Shown here piece after piece: positions 1 to 7,355 of a DNA stretch of 64,000 nucleotides. This DNA is from PRS1 sp965250265. GTDB taxonomy: Bacteria; Bacteroidota; Bacteroidia; Flavobacteriales; Flavobacteriaceae. The notes under the pieces were generated by a model that worked only from the letters and a program-made list of their open reading frames with translations, ran no database searches and had not been told where the DNA came from. The stretch covers positions 682,001 through 746,000 of the forward strand of contig CBDFNO010000015.1 of the NCBI GenBank assembly GCA_965250265.1, given 5' to 3'. A program made the translations under genes and the position numbers. The number at the start of each line of letters is the position of its first letter. Position 1 is the first letter of the stretch.

Positions 1-374
1 TCCTTTTGTGATGCCTTACGATATATCTTTAATACCTCTTCAGTGTCTTTTTCAATTTTTTTGCGTTTCATTTGTACTCTTACAAGTTCCCCTGTAAGAG
101 TTACCATACCAACATCATGACCTGACTGTGCTTGTGTAGCTACAACATCTCCTATACTCAAAGATATATTTTCAGAATTTTTATAATAATGTTTTCTGCC
201 GTTTTTAAAACGAACTTCAATATAATTAAAAGGGGATTCTCCGTTGGGAAGAGACATGTTTGATAGCCAATCAAAAACGGTTAATTTATTGCAGCTATCT
301 GTACCGCAAGTTCCATTATTTTTACATCCTCTAGGTTGACCATCTTTACCAGTTGTACAACTGTTACAAGCCAT
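1..374 (-). CDS. ricT: RicT/YaaT-like PSP1-domain protein, 5' part (runs off left edge)
   Basis: The reading frame opens at ATG 374 and runs leftwards off the window, so only about 124 codons are visible. The N-terminus is cysteine-rich (Cys 3, 6, 17, 23, 28), and then a PSP1-type region begins (IEVRFKNGRKHYY). This N-terminal Cys cluster followed by PSP1 is typical of the flavobacterial RicT family. In Bacillus, RicT belongs to an Fe-S containing complex that affects RNA processing; the role in Bacteroidota is not established. The C-terminal half is outside the window, so completeness cannot be judged. Confidence 0.82.
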   Translation of the reverse strand, partial: MACNSCTTGKDGQPRGCKNNGTCGTDSCNKLTVFDWLSNMSLPNGESPFNYIEVRFKNGRKHYYKNSENISLSIGDVVATQAQSGHDVGMVTLTGELVRVQMKRKKIEKDTEEVLKIYRKASQK

Positions 375-483
375 ATGTTTATATATTGAATTCGCTAACA
401 ATTAAATTATCGCGAATGGAAGTTCATAATTCTTTTAAAACGTAAAGATAGAATTATTCTAAAGACTTAAAAGAAAGAATTTT

Positions 484-1488
484 TTAATTAAACTCAATCT
501 CATAATTTAACCGATTAGAAAGTGATTTTAACTTATTTTTAGATTTGAAAATATTTATAAAAAGTGTATAACTCCAACCTATTTTTTTTGAATACTCATT
601 AAAACTCTCTTCTCTCCAATTAAACCCTTCTTTCCAGAATTTATTAGGAGAGATATAACAAAATGTATAATCAAAAATCAAGCTGGATTCATTTTTATTG
701 CCATCTTTAGGAATTATATTTGAGGCCAACAAAGTTATATTATGTATTTTACATTGTTTTCGTATAGTATTAATTAGTGTTGGATAGTCTTTACTTAATG
801 AATCCAAATCAAAATTATTATACTCTGTGTTTCCAATTTTTTGAATTGGTCTAATTTGAAGAATATCAAAACTATCTCCATTAAAATGATTAAAGAATTC
901 TTTTAACTCGTAAAAATTATCTTTATTGAAAGTGTAGTTGATGCGAACTTTAAAATTATATTTTGATTTAAGTTTAGCAAAAGATCTAAAAGCATCATGA
1001 AACTTTTCGTAACTTGCTTTCTTCATAAAGTTTTCATAGGTTTCTTTTGTTACTCCATGAAGAGAAATGGTAAACTCATTTAGCCCAGCTTTTAAAAGTG
1101 TTTCAATTTTATCTTCTGTAAGTAAATTAGCATTAGTAGTTAATGAAATATACGGGACTTTATATGTTTTGCCAAGTTCAACAATTTTAGATAAATTTTT
1201 ATACAAGGTTGGCTCTGTCCCGCAACCTATTTGAAGTTTTAAAGCTCTTTTAAATATCGTTTGTGCGACCTGTTCTAAATCTTGATCTATAAATTGTCCT
1301 TTTAATGTCTTTACATAATCTTGATCTGTAAAATAGCACATTTTACAACGCAAATTACAAGCTAAAACAGGGTCTAAATTTACTGCTAGATACCGCTTGT
1401 TAAATTTATGCAATAACAAAAGTGCTAAAAATTTAATTCTATGGCTTTTAATTTTCCTGTTGATCTGTAAAAGTTTGTAAATATTCAT
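484..1488 (-). CDS. radical SAM protein of unknown substrate
   Basis: A 334-residue radical S-adenosylmethionine enzyme. The 4Fe-4S ligands are the CxxxCxxC motif at Cys44, Cys48 and Cys51 (ACNLRCKMCYF). The usual GGEP loop is replaced by GCGTEPT near residue 88, and ISLHG near 142 fits the beta-4/5 region of the barrel. No SPASM or Twitch cysteine cluster is visible at the C-terminus; only isolated cysteines occur there. The start overlaps the stop of trhO by 4 nt (ATGA), so the two genes are probably translationally coupled in one transcript. The substrate cannot be named from sequence. Confidence 0.8.
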   Translation of the reverse strand: MNIYKLLQINRKIKSHRIKFLALLLLHKFNKRYLAVNLDPVLACNLRCKMCYFTDQDYVKTLKGQFIDQDLEQVAQTIFKRALKLQIGCGTEPTLYKNLSKIVELGKTYKVPYISLTTNANLLTEDKIETLLKAGLNEFTISLHGVTKETYENFMKKASYEKFHDAFRSFAKLKSKYNFKVRINYTFNKDNFYELKEFFNHFNGDSFDILQIRPIQKIGNTEYNNFDLDSLSKDYPTLINTIRKQCKIHNITLLASNIIPKDGNKNESSLIFDYTFCYISPNKFWKEGFNWREESFNEYSKKIGWSYTLFINIFKSKNKLKSLSNRLNYEIEFN

Positions 1489-2558
1489 TTATGTTTAAGA
1501 TTTAATACCTCAAAAATGTTTCGCAAATCCTTTTTGTATGGTAAATGATCTGCTCTTCCTTTTTTAAAAATATCATTACTATTGCCTTGTCCTTTGCGAA
1601 GTGCTTTTTGTTCTTTATAAGGTAATCGATTTATTTCCATACAATTCGTAGAGCAGCAATTTTCCATAGCTACTTTGCAATCATCACATTGAATAAATAG
1701 TAAATGACAGGCTTCGTTTGCACAATTCGTATGAATATCGAAAGGGTTTCCACATTGATGGCAATTAGCAATAACATCTTTACTAATACGTTCTGCTCTA
1801 CGGTCATCAAACACAAAATTTTGTCCTAAAAACTTGTTTTCTAAATCGTGTTCACTTACTTGCCTGGTATATTCAATAATGCCCCCTTCTAGTTGATATA
1901 CATTTTTAAACCCTTTATGTTTAAAATAAGCACTTGCCTTCTCACACCGAATCCCTCCTGTGCAATACATAACCAGATTTTTATCTTCTTTATGGTCCTT
2001 TAAATCTTCTTCAATAATATCTAATGATTCTCTAAAAGTATCAACATCTGGAGTAATAGCTTTTTTAAAATGTCCTATTTCGCTTTCGTAATGATTTCTC
2101 ATATCAACCAAAATAGTATTTGCGTCATCAATGAGTTCATTAAATTGTTTAGCTCCAACATGAACCCCTTTATTTTTAACATCAAACGTATTGTCATTTA
2201 ACCCATCTGCTACAATTTTTTCGCGTACCTTAACTTTAAGCTTTAAAAATGATTTATTATCCTGCTCTACAGCAATATTCAGTCGTATGTCTTTTAAAAA
2301 CGAAATGCTATCAAGATGATTTTTAAATTCTTTAAAACGATATGCTGGAAGCGATAATTGACTATTAATCCCTTCGTGCGCAATATAAATTCTCCCTAAA
2401 ACGTCTAAAGCGTCCCAAGTGATAAATAAATGGTCTCTAAAAATTTGTGGATTACCAATGTTAGCATATTGATAAAAAGAAAGTGTTAATCGCTTTTTTC
2501 CTGCTTTATCGATTAATTCTGCTCTTTCTTTTGCACTTAATTTATTGTACAGTTGCAT
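1485..2558 (-). CDS. trhO: rhodanese-type tRNA uridine hydroxylase TrhO
   Basis: A 357-residue protein of the TrhO (YceA) family, which in E. coli makes 5-hydroxyuridine at tRNA position 34 using oxygen. An N-terminal acylphosphatase-like region (about 20-115) precedes a rhodanese domain (about 130-235). The presumed catalytic cysteine is Cys199 in the loop CTGGIRC. The C-terminal tail is rich in CxxC pairs (Cys266/269, 279/284, 291/294), as is common in this family. It is the first gene of a two-gene operon with the radical SAM gene. A TATATTTG -7 box lies 38-45 nt upstream on the same strand. Confidence 0.9.
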   Translation of the reverse strand: MQLYNKLSAKERAELIDKAGKKRLTLSFYQYANIGNPQIFRDHLFITWDALDVLGRIYIAHEGINSQLSLPAYRFKEFKNHLDSISFLKDIRLNIAVEQDNKSFLKLKVKVREKIVADGLNDNTFDVKNKGVHVGAKQFNELIDDANTILVDMRNHYESEIGHFKKAITPDVDTFRESLDIIEEDLKDHKEDKNLVMYCTGGIRCEKASAYFKHKGFKNVYQLEGGIIEYTRQVSEHDLENKFLGQNFVFDDRRAERISKDVIANCHQCGNPFDIHTNCANEACHLLFIQCDDCKVAMENCCSTNCMEINRLPYKEQKALRKGQGNSNDIFKKGRADHLPYKKDLRNIFEVLNLKHK

Positions 2559-2595
2559 GCTATACTATTGATTTAAGGTTAAGAAATATTTTATA

Positions 2596-2603
2596 CAAAT
2601 ATA
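2596..2603 (-). promoter_or_regulatory. -7 box TATATTTG for trhO
   Basis: On the minus strand TATATTTG matches the Bacteroidota -7 consensus TANNTTTG perfectly, 38-45 nt before the trhO ATG. No clear TTG is present 19-20 bp further upstream, where the terminator hairpin lies. It gives trhO a promoter independent of the element at 2714-2743. Confidence 0.5.
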
Positions 2604-2621
2604 ATCATTTTTATATGGCAT

Positions 2622-2656
2622 AAAAAAAGCCTTGATAAAAATCAAAGCGTTTTTTT
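2622..2656 (-). terminator. intrinsic terminator in the trhO-recA gap, minus-strand direction
   Basis: Read on the minus strand, GCTTTGAT (2648-2641), loop TTTT, ATCAAGGC (2636-2629) forms an 8-bp stem with one G-U pair, followed by T7 and preceded by A7. On the plus strand the same position is a C-A mismatch, so the hairpin works best for leftward transcripts. It lies between two divergent genes, where no terminator is expected unless something else is transcribed. Confidence 0.7.
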
Positions 2657-2707
2657 AATAAATAATAGTTCACCTAAAAAACTTCATAGCAAAAATTTTC
2701 CCAGTAC
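2622..2707 (-). ncRNA. predicted small RNA (about 86 nt) driven by the ECF-type promoter
   Basis: Seen: a promoter-like element at 2714-2743 facing left, then about 60 bp without a usable reading frame, then a strong intrinsic terminator ending in seven U at 2628-2622. The predicted transcript begins near 2707, about 7 nt after the -10 box, and ends near 2622. Its only ATG opens a five-codon frame (MKFFR). It ends before the separate -7 box of trhO, so it is not simply a trhO leader. Inference: a sigma-controlled regulatory RNA, comparable in logic to sigma-E sRNAs of enterobacteria. Expression has not been shown. Confidence 0.5.
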
Positions 2708-2713
2708 TAAAAG

Positions 2714-2743
2714 ATAGATGCAAAAAGTTTAAAAAGGTTGCGT
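2714..2743 (-). promoter_or_regulatory. ECF-sigma-type promoter facing left
   Basis: On the minus strand ACGCAACCTTTTTAAA, six bases, then GCATCTAT. The same arrangement, with identical boxes and spacing, lies upstream of the sigma-factor operon at 3854-3883; 25 of 30 positions agree and the differences are all in the six-base spacer. An AAC-containing -35 box fits ECF-family promoters in general. Confidence 0.6.
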
Positions 2744-2750
2744 CATAAAA

Positions 2751-2781
2751 TTGTATTGTGCTAAAAGATGTGTTATTTTAG
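2751..2781 (+). promoter_or_regulatory. possible housekeeping promoter of recA
   Basis: TTG at 2751-2753, a 20-bp spacer, then TATTTTAG at 2774-2781, one mismatch from TANNTTTG. The start point would be near 2786, about 23 nt before the recA ATG. It is divergent from, and only 8 bp away from, the leftward ECF-type element. Confidence 0.4.
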
Positions 2782-2808
2782 CATCAATAGAAATGAAAAA
2801 TTGAAAAA

Positions 2809-3813
2809 ATGAGTAACGAAAAAGACGCAAAACTAAAAGCACTAAAACTTACATTAGATAAATTAGATAAGGCTTACGGCAAAGGAACTGTCATGAAAAT
2901 GAGTGACTCTCCAATAGAAAACATAGATGCCATTTCATCAGGTTCGTTTGGTCTTGATTTAGCATTAGGTGTTGGAGGTTATCCAAAAGGAAGAGTTGTA
3001 GAGATTTATGGTCCAGAATCTTCAGGAAAAACTACTTTAGCGCTTCATGCGATTGCCGAAGCTCAAAAAGCTGGAGGCATTGCAGCATTTATTGATGCTG
3101 AGCATGCTTTTGATCGTTTTTATGCTAAAAATCTTGGTGTTGATATAGATAATTTAATAATATCTCAACCAGATTACGGTGAGCAAGCTTTAGAAATCGC
3201 TGACAATTTAGTTCGCTCTGGCGCATTAGATATTATTGTAATAGACTCTGTTGCTGCCCTAACCCCAAAAAGCGAGATAGAAGGAGAAATGGGTGATTCT
3301 AAAATGGGTTTACATGCACGTTTAATGTCTCAAGCAATGCGTAAACTTACGGCATCTATTAGTAAAACAAAGTGCACGATGGTTTTTATAAACCAATTAC
3401 GGGAGAAAATTGGTGTTATGTTCGGTAATCCTGAAACTACTACTGGAGGAAACGCTTTAAAATTTTATGCTTCTGTGAGATTAGATATTCGTCGTTCTAC
3501 ACAAATTAAAGACAGTAACGGATCTGTTTTAGGAAATAAAACTCGTGTTAAAGTTGTAAAAAACAAAGTCGCTCCTCCATTTAAATTGGCAGAATTTGAT
3601 ATTATGTATGGTAAAGGAATTTCTAAAGTTGGAGAAATACTAGATATTGCTGTAGAAAATGAAATCATAAAGAAAAGTGGCTCCTGGTTTAGTTATCAAG
3701 ATACTAAACTTGGACAAGGGAGAGATGCTGTTAAAACAATAATCAAAGATAATCCAGAATTAATGGATGAACTTGAGCAAAAAATAAAAATTGTAATTGC
3801 TGAAGCCAATTAA
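2809..3813 (+). CDS. recA: recombinase RecA
   Basis: A full-length 334-residue RecA, the DNA-dependent ATPase for strand exchange and recombinational repair. The Walker A motif GPESSGKT is at 68-75 and Walker B (LDIIVIDS) at 140-147. The L2/MAW region (INQLREKIGVMFGNPETTTGGNALKF split over about 195-220) is intact. The C-terminal acidic tail is short (ELMDELEQKIK), as usual in Flavobacteria. The ATG start gives the standard N-terminus. It is a single-gene unit flanked on both sides by copies of the same ECF-type promoter element, neither of which points into recA. Confidence 0.97.
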   Translation: MSNEKDAKLKALKLTLDKLDKAYGKGTVMKMSDSPIENIDAISSGSFGLDLALGVGGYPKGRVVEIYGPESSGKTTLALHAIAEAQKAGGIAAFIDAEHAFDRFYAKNLGVDIDNLIISQPDYGEQALEIADNLVRSGALDIIVIDSVAALTPKSEIEGEMGDSKMGLHARLMSQAMRKLTASISKTKCTMVFINQLREKIGVMFGNPETTTGGNALKFYASVRLDIRRSTQIKDSNGSVLGNKTRVKVVKNKVAPPFKLAEFDIMYGKGISKVGEILDIAVENEIIKKSGSWFSYQDTKLGQGRDAVKTIIKDNPELMDELEQKIKIVIAEAN

Positions 3814-3853
3814 GGCCTAATATCACAGGATTTTTAAGGTTTTAATAATCTTC

Positions 3854-3883
3854 ACGCAACCTTTTTAAAGGAGTGGCATCTAT
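3854..3883 (+). promoter_or_regulatory. ECF-sigma-type promoter of the lipoprotein-sigma-anti-sigma operon
   Basis: ACGCAACCTTTTTAAA at 3854-3869, six bases, then GCATCTAT at 3876-3883. The predicted start point is near 3890, about 29 nt before the lipoprotein ATG. Its twin is at 2714-2743 on the other strand. Because the operon encodes an ECF sigma factor, autoregulation is the simplest reading; this is inference. Confidence 0.6.
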
Positions 3884-3918
3884 ATAATACCATAGTTTGT
3901 ATCTAAATATCAAATAAA

Positions 3919-4341
3919 ATGAAAAGATTATTGTTTTTTGGATCGATTATCGCTGTGTTTTGGTCTTGTAGCATCGACGATAGTGTAAATGAAGAATTTC
4001 GTTTTGAGATTTTACCTATTAAAACTGTAGAAATGCCAGAATCTGTTAGGTATAATGAAGTTTATAATATAAATTATACTTATTTAAGACCTTCAACTTG
4101 TCATGTATACAATGATTTGTATTATGTTTCTGAAGGGAATTTTAGGACGGTTGCTGTAATTAATACAGTAATAAATACGACAGAGACTACACAGTGTGAG
4201 CCTCTAATAGAAGAAATAGAAGAACGTTCATTTACTTTTTACGTACAAAATAATGCTGGAACATATGTTTTTAAATTTTGGCAAGGAGAAGATGAAAACG
4301 GACAAGATTCTTATCTAATTATTGAGGTGCCGATAGAATAA
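3919..4341 (+). CDS. small lipoprotein heading the sigma-factor operon
   Basis: A 140-residue protein with a type II signal peptide and lipobox ending at Cys17 (FWSC). The mature part is predicted to be mostly beta-strand, with residues such as NYTYLRPSTCHVYNDLYY, Cys pair near 60 and 94, and an acidic C-terminus. I do not recognise a named domain; an Ig-like fold is possible. It is 24 nt upstream of the sigma gene and directly downstream of the ECF-type promoter, so it is probably a regulon member and may act as an envelope sensor or accessory factor. That role is a guess from position. Confidence 0.75.
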   Translation: MKRLLFFGSIIAVFWSCSIDDSVNEEFRFEILPIKTVEMPESVRYNEVYNINYTYLRPSTCHVYNDLYYVSEGNFRTVAVINTVINTTETTQCEPLIEEIEERSFTFYVQNNAGTYVFKFWQGEDENGQDSYLIIEVPIE

Positions 4342-4365
4342 TAATTTTAATTAAATATTAGATAC

Positions 4366-4908
4366 TTGAGTTTAGATCTACTCATACAAAAATGTAAAAA
4401 AAATGATACTAATGCACAAAGCGAAATTTATAAGCTCTTTTCGGGTAAATTATTTGCTGTTTGTTTAAAGTATTCAAGAAGTCATGTAGACGCTGAAGAC
4501 AATCTTCAGGATGCATTTGTGACTATATTTGAGAAAATGTCACAATATAATTATAAAGGTTCTTTTGAAGGCTGGCTTAAACGAATTGTAGTTAATACTG
4601 TTCTTCAAAAATATAGAAGAAAAGGTGTTTTTAATATTGTAAGTGAAGTTGATATTGAAGATAAAATAATTGAAGTTGAAGACTATCATGTAGATATAAA
4701 TTTTTTACTACATAGTATACAAGAATTACCAGATAGGTATCGCTTGGTATTTAACCTTTATGCATTGGATGGATATTCGCATAAAGAAATTGCTAAAATG
4801 CTTGATATTTCAACTGGTACAACAAAATCTAATCTTGCCAGAGCAAGAGTGATTTTAAAAAATAAAATTGAAAACTATAATGCAAATTTTAATTTGCAAT
4901 CATTATAA
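4366..4908 (+). CDS. ECF-family RNA polymerase sigma factor
   Basis: A 180-residue sigma-70 family protein with only regions 2 and 4. Region 2 lies at about 8-80 (AEDNLQDAFVTIFEKM and the -10 contacting part ending WLKRIVVNTVLQKYRRK). Region 4 is at about 110-165 with the helix-turn-helix GYSHKEIAKMLDISTGTTKS. The start is TTG at 4366; no ATG nearby gives a complete region 2, and the resulting MSLDLLIQKCKK N-terminus is standard for the family. Its stop overlaps the next ATG by 1 nt (TAATG), implying coupled translation with its presumed anti-sigma partner. Confidence 0.92.
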   Translation: MSLDLLIQKCKKNDTNAQSEIYKLFSGKLFAVCLKYSRSHVDAEDNLQDAFVTIFEKMSQYNYKGSFEGWLKRIVVNTVLQKYRRKGVFNIVSEVDIEDKIIEVEDYHVDINFLLHSIQELPDRYRLVFNLYALDGYSHKEIAKMLDISTGTTKSNLARARVILKNKIENYNANFNLQSL

Positions 4909-6437
4909 TGAGAGATAAAAAAAACATAGACAGACTGTTTAAGGAGAAACTAAAAGCTTTTGAGGCTACTCCTAGCGATTCTGTTTGGGAAAATATATCT
5001 ACAAAATTACAAAACTTAGAAAAAGGTAAAAAAGCCTCCCCAATATTGTGGAAAGTTGCTGGTGTAGCTGCTGCTTTTTTATTACTTTTTACTATTAGCC
5101 AACTTGTATTAAATAATAATAATAATACAACTCCATCTCAAGAAACAATTGTAGATGTAGATTCAGAAGATTCTATAAATGGAGATTTAAAAAAGGATAA
5201 CAATAAAGAAAATACTATTACAAATACTGAACAAAAAAATGTTTCAGAAGATCTTAACCCTCAATCTTCTAGTGTTCCATCTAATAGTTCTGTAGCTAAT
5301 ACAGTTATAACTCCAGTTCAAAATGATAACTTATTAAGTGAAAGTGTAAACAAAAATGTTACTGTAAATGATAAGCCCCAAAATGATAATACTTCTATTA
5401 TTAACAAAAATGAATTAGTGAATCCTTCTTCAAATCAAACAAAAAATGCAATTGCAGATAATACGGATTCAACTTTATCTATAAAGAAGGTTGAAAATAG
5501 TAGTCTCGATAAAGTAAAAATTGATGAGCTATTGAATCCCGCTAATAACAATGCATCAGAAACAAAAGAAACTGTAGAGACTACTTTAATTAACAATAGT
5601 GTTGATGAAAGTATAACAGAATCAGAAGAATCTAATGCAATTATTGAGGAAGGTAAATTATCAATAACTGAAGAAATTGCTGCTAATGAAGAAGAAAATG
5701 TTGAAGATATTACTGATGAAGAATTTGAAAGATGGAAAGCTGCCTCTAATATTGCTCCTGTTTATTTCAATACTTTTGGAAAGGGATCTTCGATACATCC
5801 TCAATTTAACAATAACTCAAAAACTGGAAACATCAATATGAGTTATGGTATAACGGCAAGTTATGCTATTAATAAAAAATTAAGTATCCGTTCTGGAGTA
5901 AGTAAGGTCAATCTTGGTTATAGCACAGATGATGTGGTTGTTTATAATAATATTGGTGGATCAGATAACCCATTATTAAGAAATGTTAAATTAAATGAAG
6001 CAGGGCAAAATCTTTCATTTATAAGTATAGATGAATTTAATTTTATAGAAGTTCCTGGTATTCTTAATAATTTCATAGAATCATCTATAGATCAAAAGTT
6101 AGGATTTATAGAAATTCCTTTAGAATTAGAATATCGAATATCGAATAAAAAAATGGGTATTAACCTAATAGGTGGATTTAGTGCTTTATTTTTAACTAAT
6201 AACGAAATCTATTCCGTTTTAAATGGTGATAGTACTTTGTTAGGAGAGGCTACAAATATTAATAATACAAGTTTTAGTGCAAACTTTGGACTAGGATTTG
6301 ATTTTAAAATATCAGATAAATTTAATTTAAATTTTGAACCAGTATTTAAATATCAATTAAACACTTTCAACAATACCTCAGGTAATTTTAAACCATTCTT
6401 TATTGGTGTATATTCTGGTTTAAGTTTTAAATTTTAA
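4908..6437 (+). CDS. dual-membrane-spanning anti-sigma-like protein with C-terminal outer-membrane beta-barrel
   Basis: A 509-residue protein in three parts. Residues 1-45 are a cytoplasmic segment (DRLFKEKLKAFEATPSDSVW) of the kind that binds ECF sigmas. Residues 46-68 form one transmembrane helix. Residues 70 to about 275 are a low-complexity Asn/Ser/Glu-rich linker long enough to cross the periplasm. Residues about 285-509 look like a PorT-type outer-membrane barrel with alternating strands and a terminal Phe (SFKF). There is no cleavable signal peptide. This layout matches the recently described dual-membrane-spanning anti-sigma (Dma) proteins of Bacteroides. The coupling to the upstream sigma gene supports a sigma/anti-sigma pair. 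Function here is inferred, not shown. Confidence 0.82.
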   Translation: MRDKKNIDRLFKEKLKAFEATPSDSVWENISTKLQNLEKGKKASPILWKVAGVAAAFLLLFTISQLVLNNNNNTTPSQETIVDVDSEDSINGDLKKDNNKENTITNTEQKNVSEDLNPQSSSVPSNSSVANTVITPVQNDNLLSESVNKNVTVNDKPQNDNTSIINKNELVNPSSNQTKNAIADNTDSTLSIKKVENSSLDKVKIDELLNPANNNASETKETVETTLINNSVDESITESEESNAIIEEGKLSITEEIAANEEENVEDITDEEFERWKAASNIAPVYFNTFGKGSSIHPQFNNNSKTGNINMSYGITASYAINKKLSIRSGVSKVNLGYSTDDVVVYNNIGGSDNPLLRNVKLNEAGQNLSFISIDEFNFIEVPGILNNFIESSIDQKLGFIEIPLELEYRISNKKMGINLIGGFSALFLTNNEIYSVLNGDSTLLGEATNINNTSFSANFGLGFDFKISDKFNLNFEPVFKYQLNTFNNTSGNFKPFFIGVYSGLSFKF

Positions 6438-6497
6438 AATTTTTAGTTGGTTAGATTGATTATTGTTGTTCCAAATCTTTGGATAAACAATAGTAAT

Positions 6498-6527
6498 AAA
6501 AGCTGCTCTGTGCCTAGAGCAGCTTTT
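6498..6527. terminator. bidirectional intrinsic terminator
   Basis: Perfect 12-bp inverted repeat: AAAAGCTGCTCT-type left arm 6498-6509, loop GTGCCT, right arm 6516-6527, with T-rich and A-rich flanks. It ends the sigma operon on the plus strand and the acyltransferase gene on the minus strand. Confidence 0.88.
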
Positions 6528-6531
6528 TAGT

Positions 6532-7275
6532 TTATATTTTTTCTAATAATGAATTCAATATTACTTGTCTTGCTGTATTGTTTAAAGTTTTAGTGTCCTT
6601 AATAGTTAAATTTCGTGTTTCTAAAAAGCTATGTTTTTTAACACGCATAATTCCTGGACCTCCACTAAAAAAAGTATAAGAAAAACGTTTTTTATTATCA
6701 AAAAAAGTTAACGGAACAATAGGTATTTTATGATTAATAGCTAATCTGAATGCTCCATCTTTAAACTCATCTAGTATTATGAGCTCTTTAGGAACTCCTC
6801 CTTCAGGGAAAATACAGATACTTAGCCCAGACTCTAAACGCTTTTGTGCCCTAAAAAATACTGCTTGCCTGCTTTTAACACTACTCCTGTCTACCAAAAT
6901 ACATGTCTTTTTATAAAAGAACCCAAATAAAGGAATCTTTGCTAATTCCTTTTTTCCAACAAAAACAAATGGTCTTTTTACAGCAACTAACATTAGCATA
7001 ATATCAACCATCGAGGTATGGTTAGCAATAAACATGTAACTTTTTCCCTTTTCCAGAACTTGCTCTTTTTTAATTTTCCAACGAAACCCCATTCCTATTA
7101 AAATAAATTTAGCCCAAATGCGAGCTATTTTAAAAAATAAAGGATACCATTGCTCCCTAGAAACAGAAATGATAAGGACAGGAAATAAGATTATAATTGG
7201 TACAATCACAAGAATGTAAAACCAAATGCGATATAAAATCCAAAATATATACTTAAATACAATCATTGGCATCAA
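6532..7275 (-). CDS. 1-acyl-sn-glycerol-3-phosphate acyltransferase (PlsC family)
   Basis: A 247-residue membrane-associated acyltransferase that adds the second acyl chain to lysophosphatidate in phospholipid synthesis. The catalytic HX4D motif is H86-TSMV-D91, and the substrate-binding FPEGG motif is near 156-160. Residues about 7-38 form a hydrophobic N-terminal anchor. The first three codons (MMP) may be leader sequence, and initiation at the second Met pair (7266) is equally possible. It is a single gene, divergent from trpS and convergent with the sigma operon across the terminator. Confidence 0.9.
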   Translation of the reverse strand: MMPMIVFKYIFWILYRIWFYILVIVPIIILFPVLIISVSREQWYPLFFKIARIWAKFILIGMGFRWKIKKEQVLEKGKSYMFIANHTSMVDIMLMLVAVKRPFVFVGKKELAKIPLFGFFYKKTCILVDRSSVKSRQAVFFRAQKRLESGLSICIFPEGGVPKELIILDEFKDGAFRLAINHKIPIVPLTFFDNKKRFSYTFFSGGPGIMRVKKHSFLETRNLTIKDTKTLNNTARQVILNSLLEKI

Positions 7276-7325
7276 AACTAGTTAAATTATTTGAGCTATT
7301 TTAATATTCATTTATGATAAAAATA

Positions 7326-7333
7326 TACCTTTG
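7326..7333 (+). promoter_or_regulatory. -7 box TACCTTTG for trpS
   Basis: A perfect TANNTTTG match 23-30 nt before the trpS ATG. No TTG lies at the usual 19-20 bp distance upstream, so the -33 element is weak. Confidence 0.45.
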
Positions 7334-7355
7334 TTTAAAATAGAGAGCGAATAAT

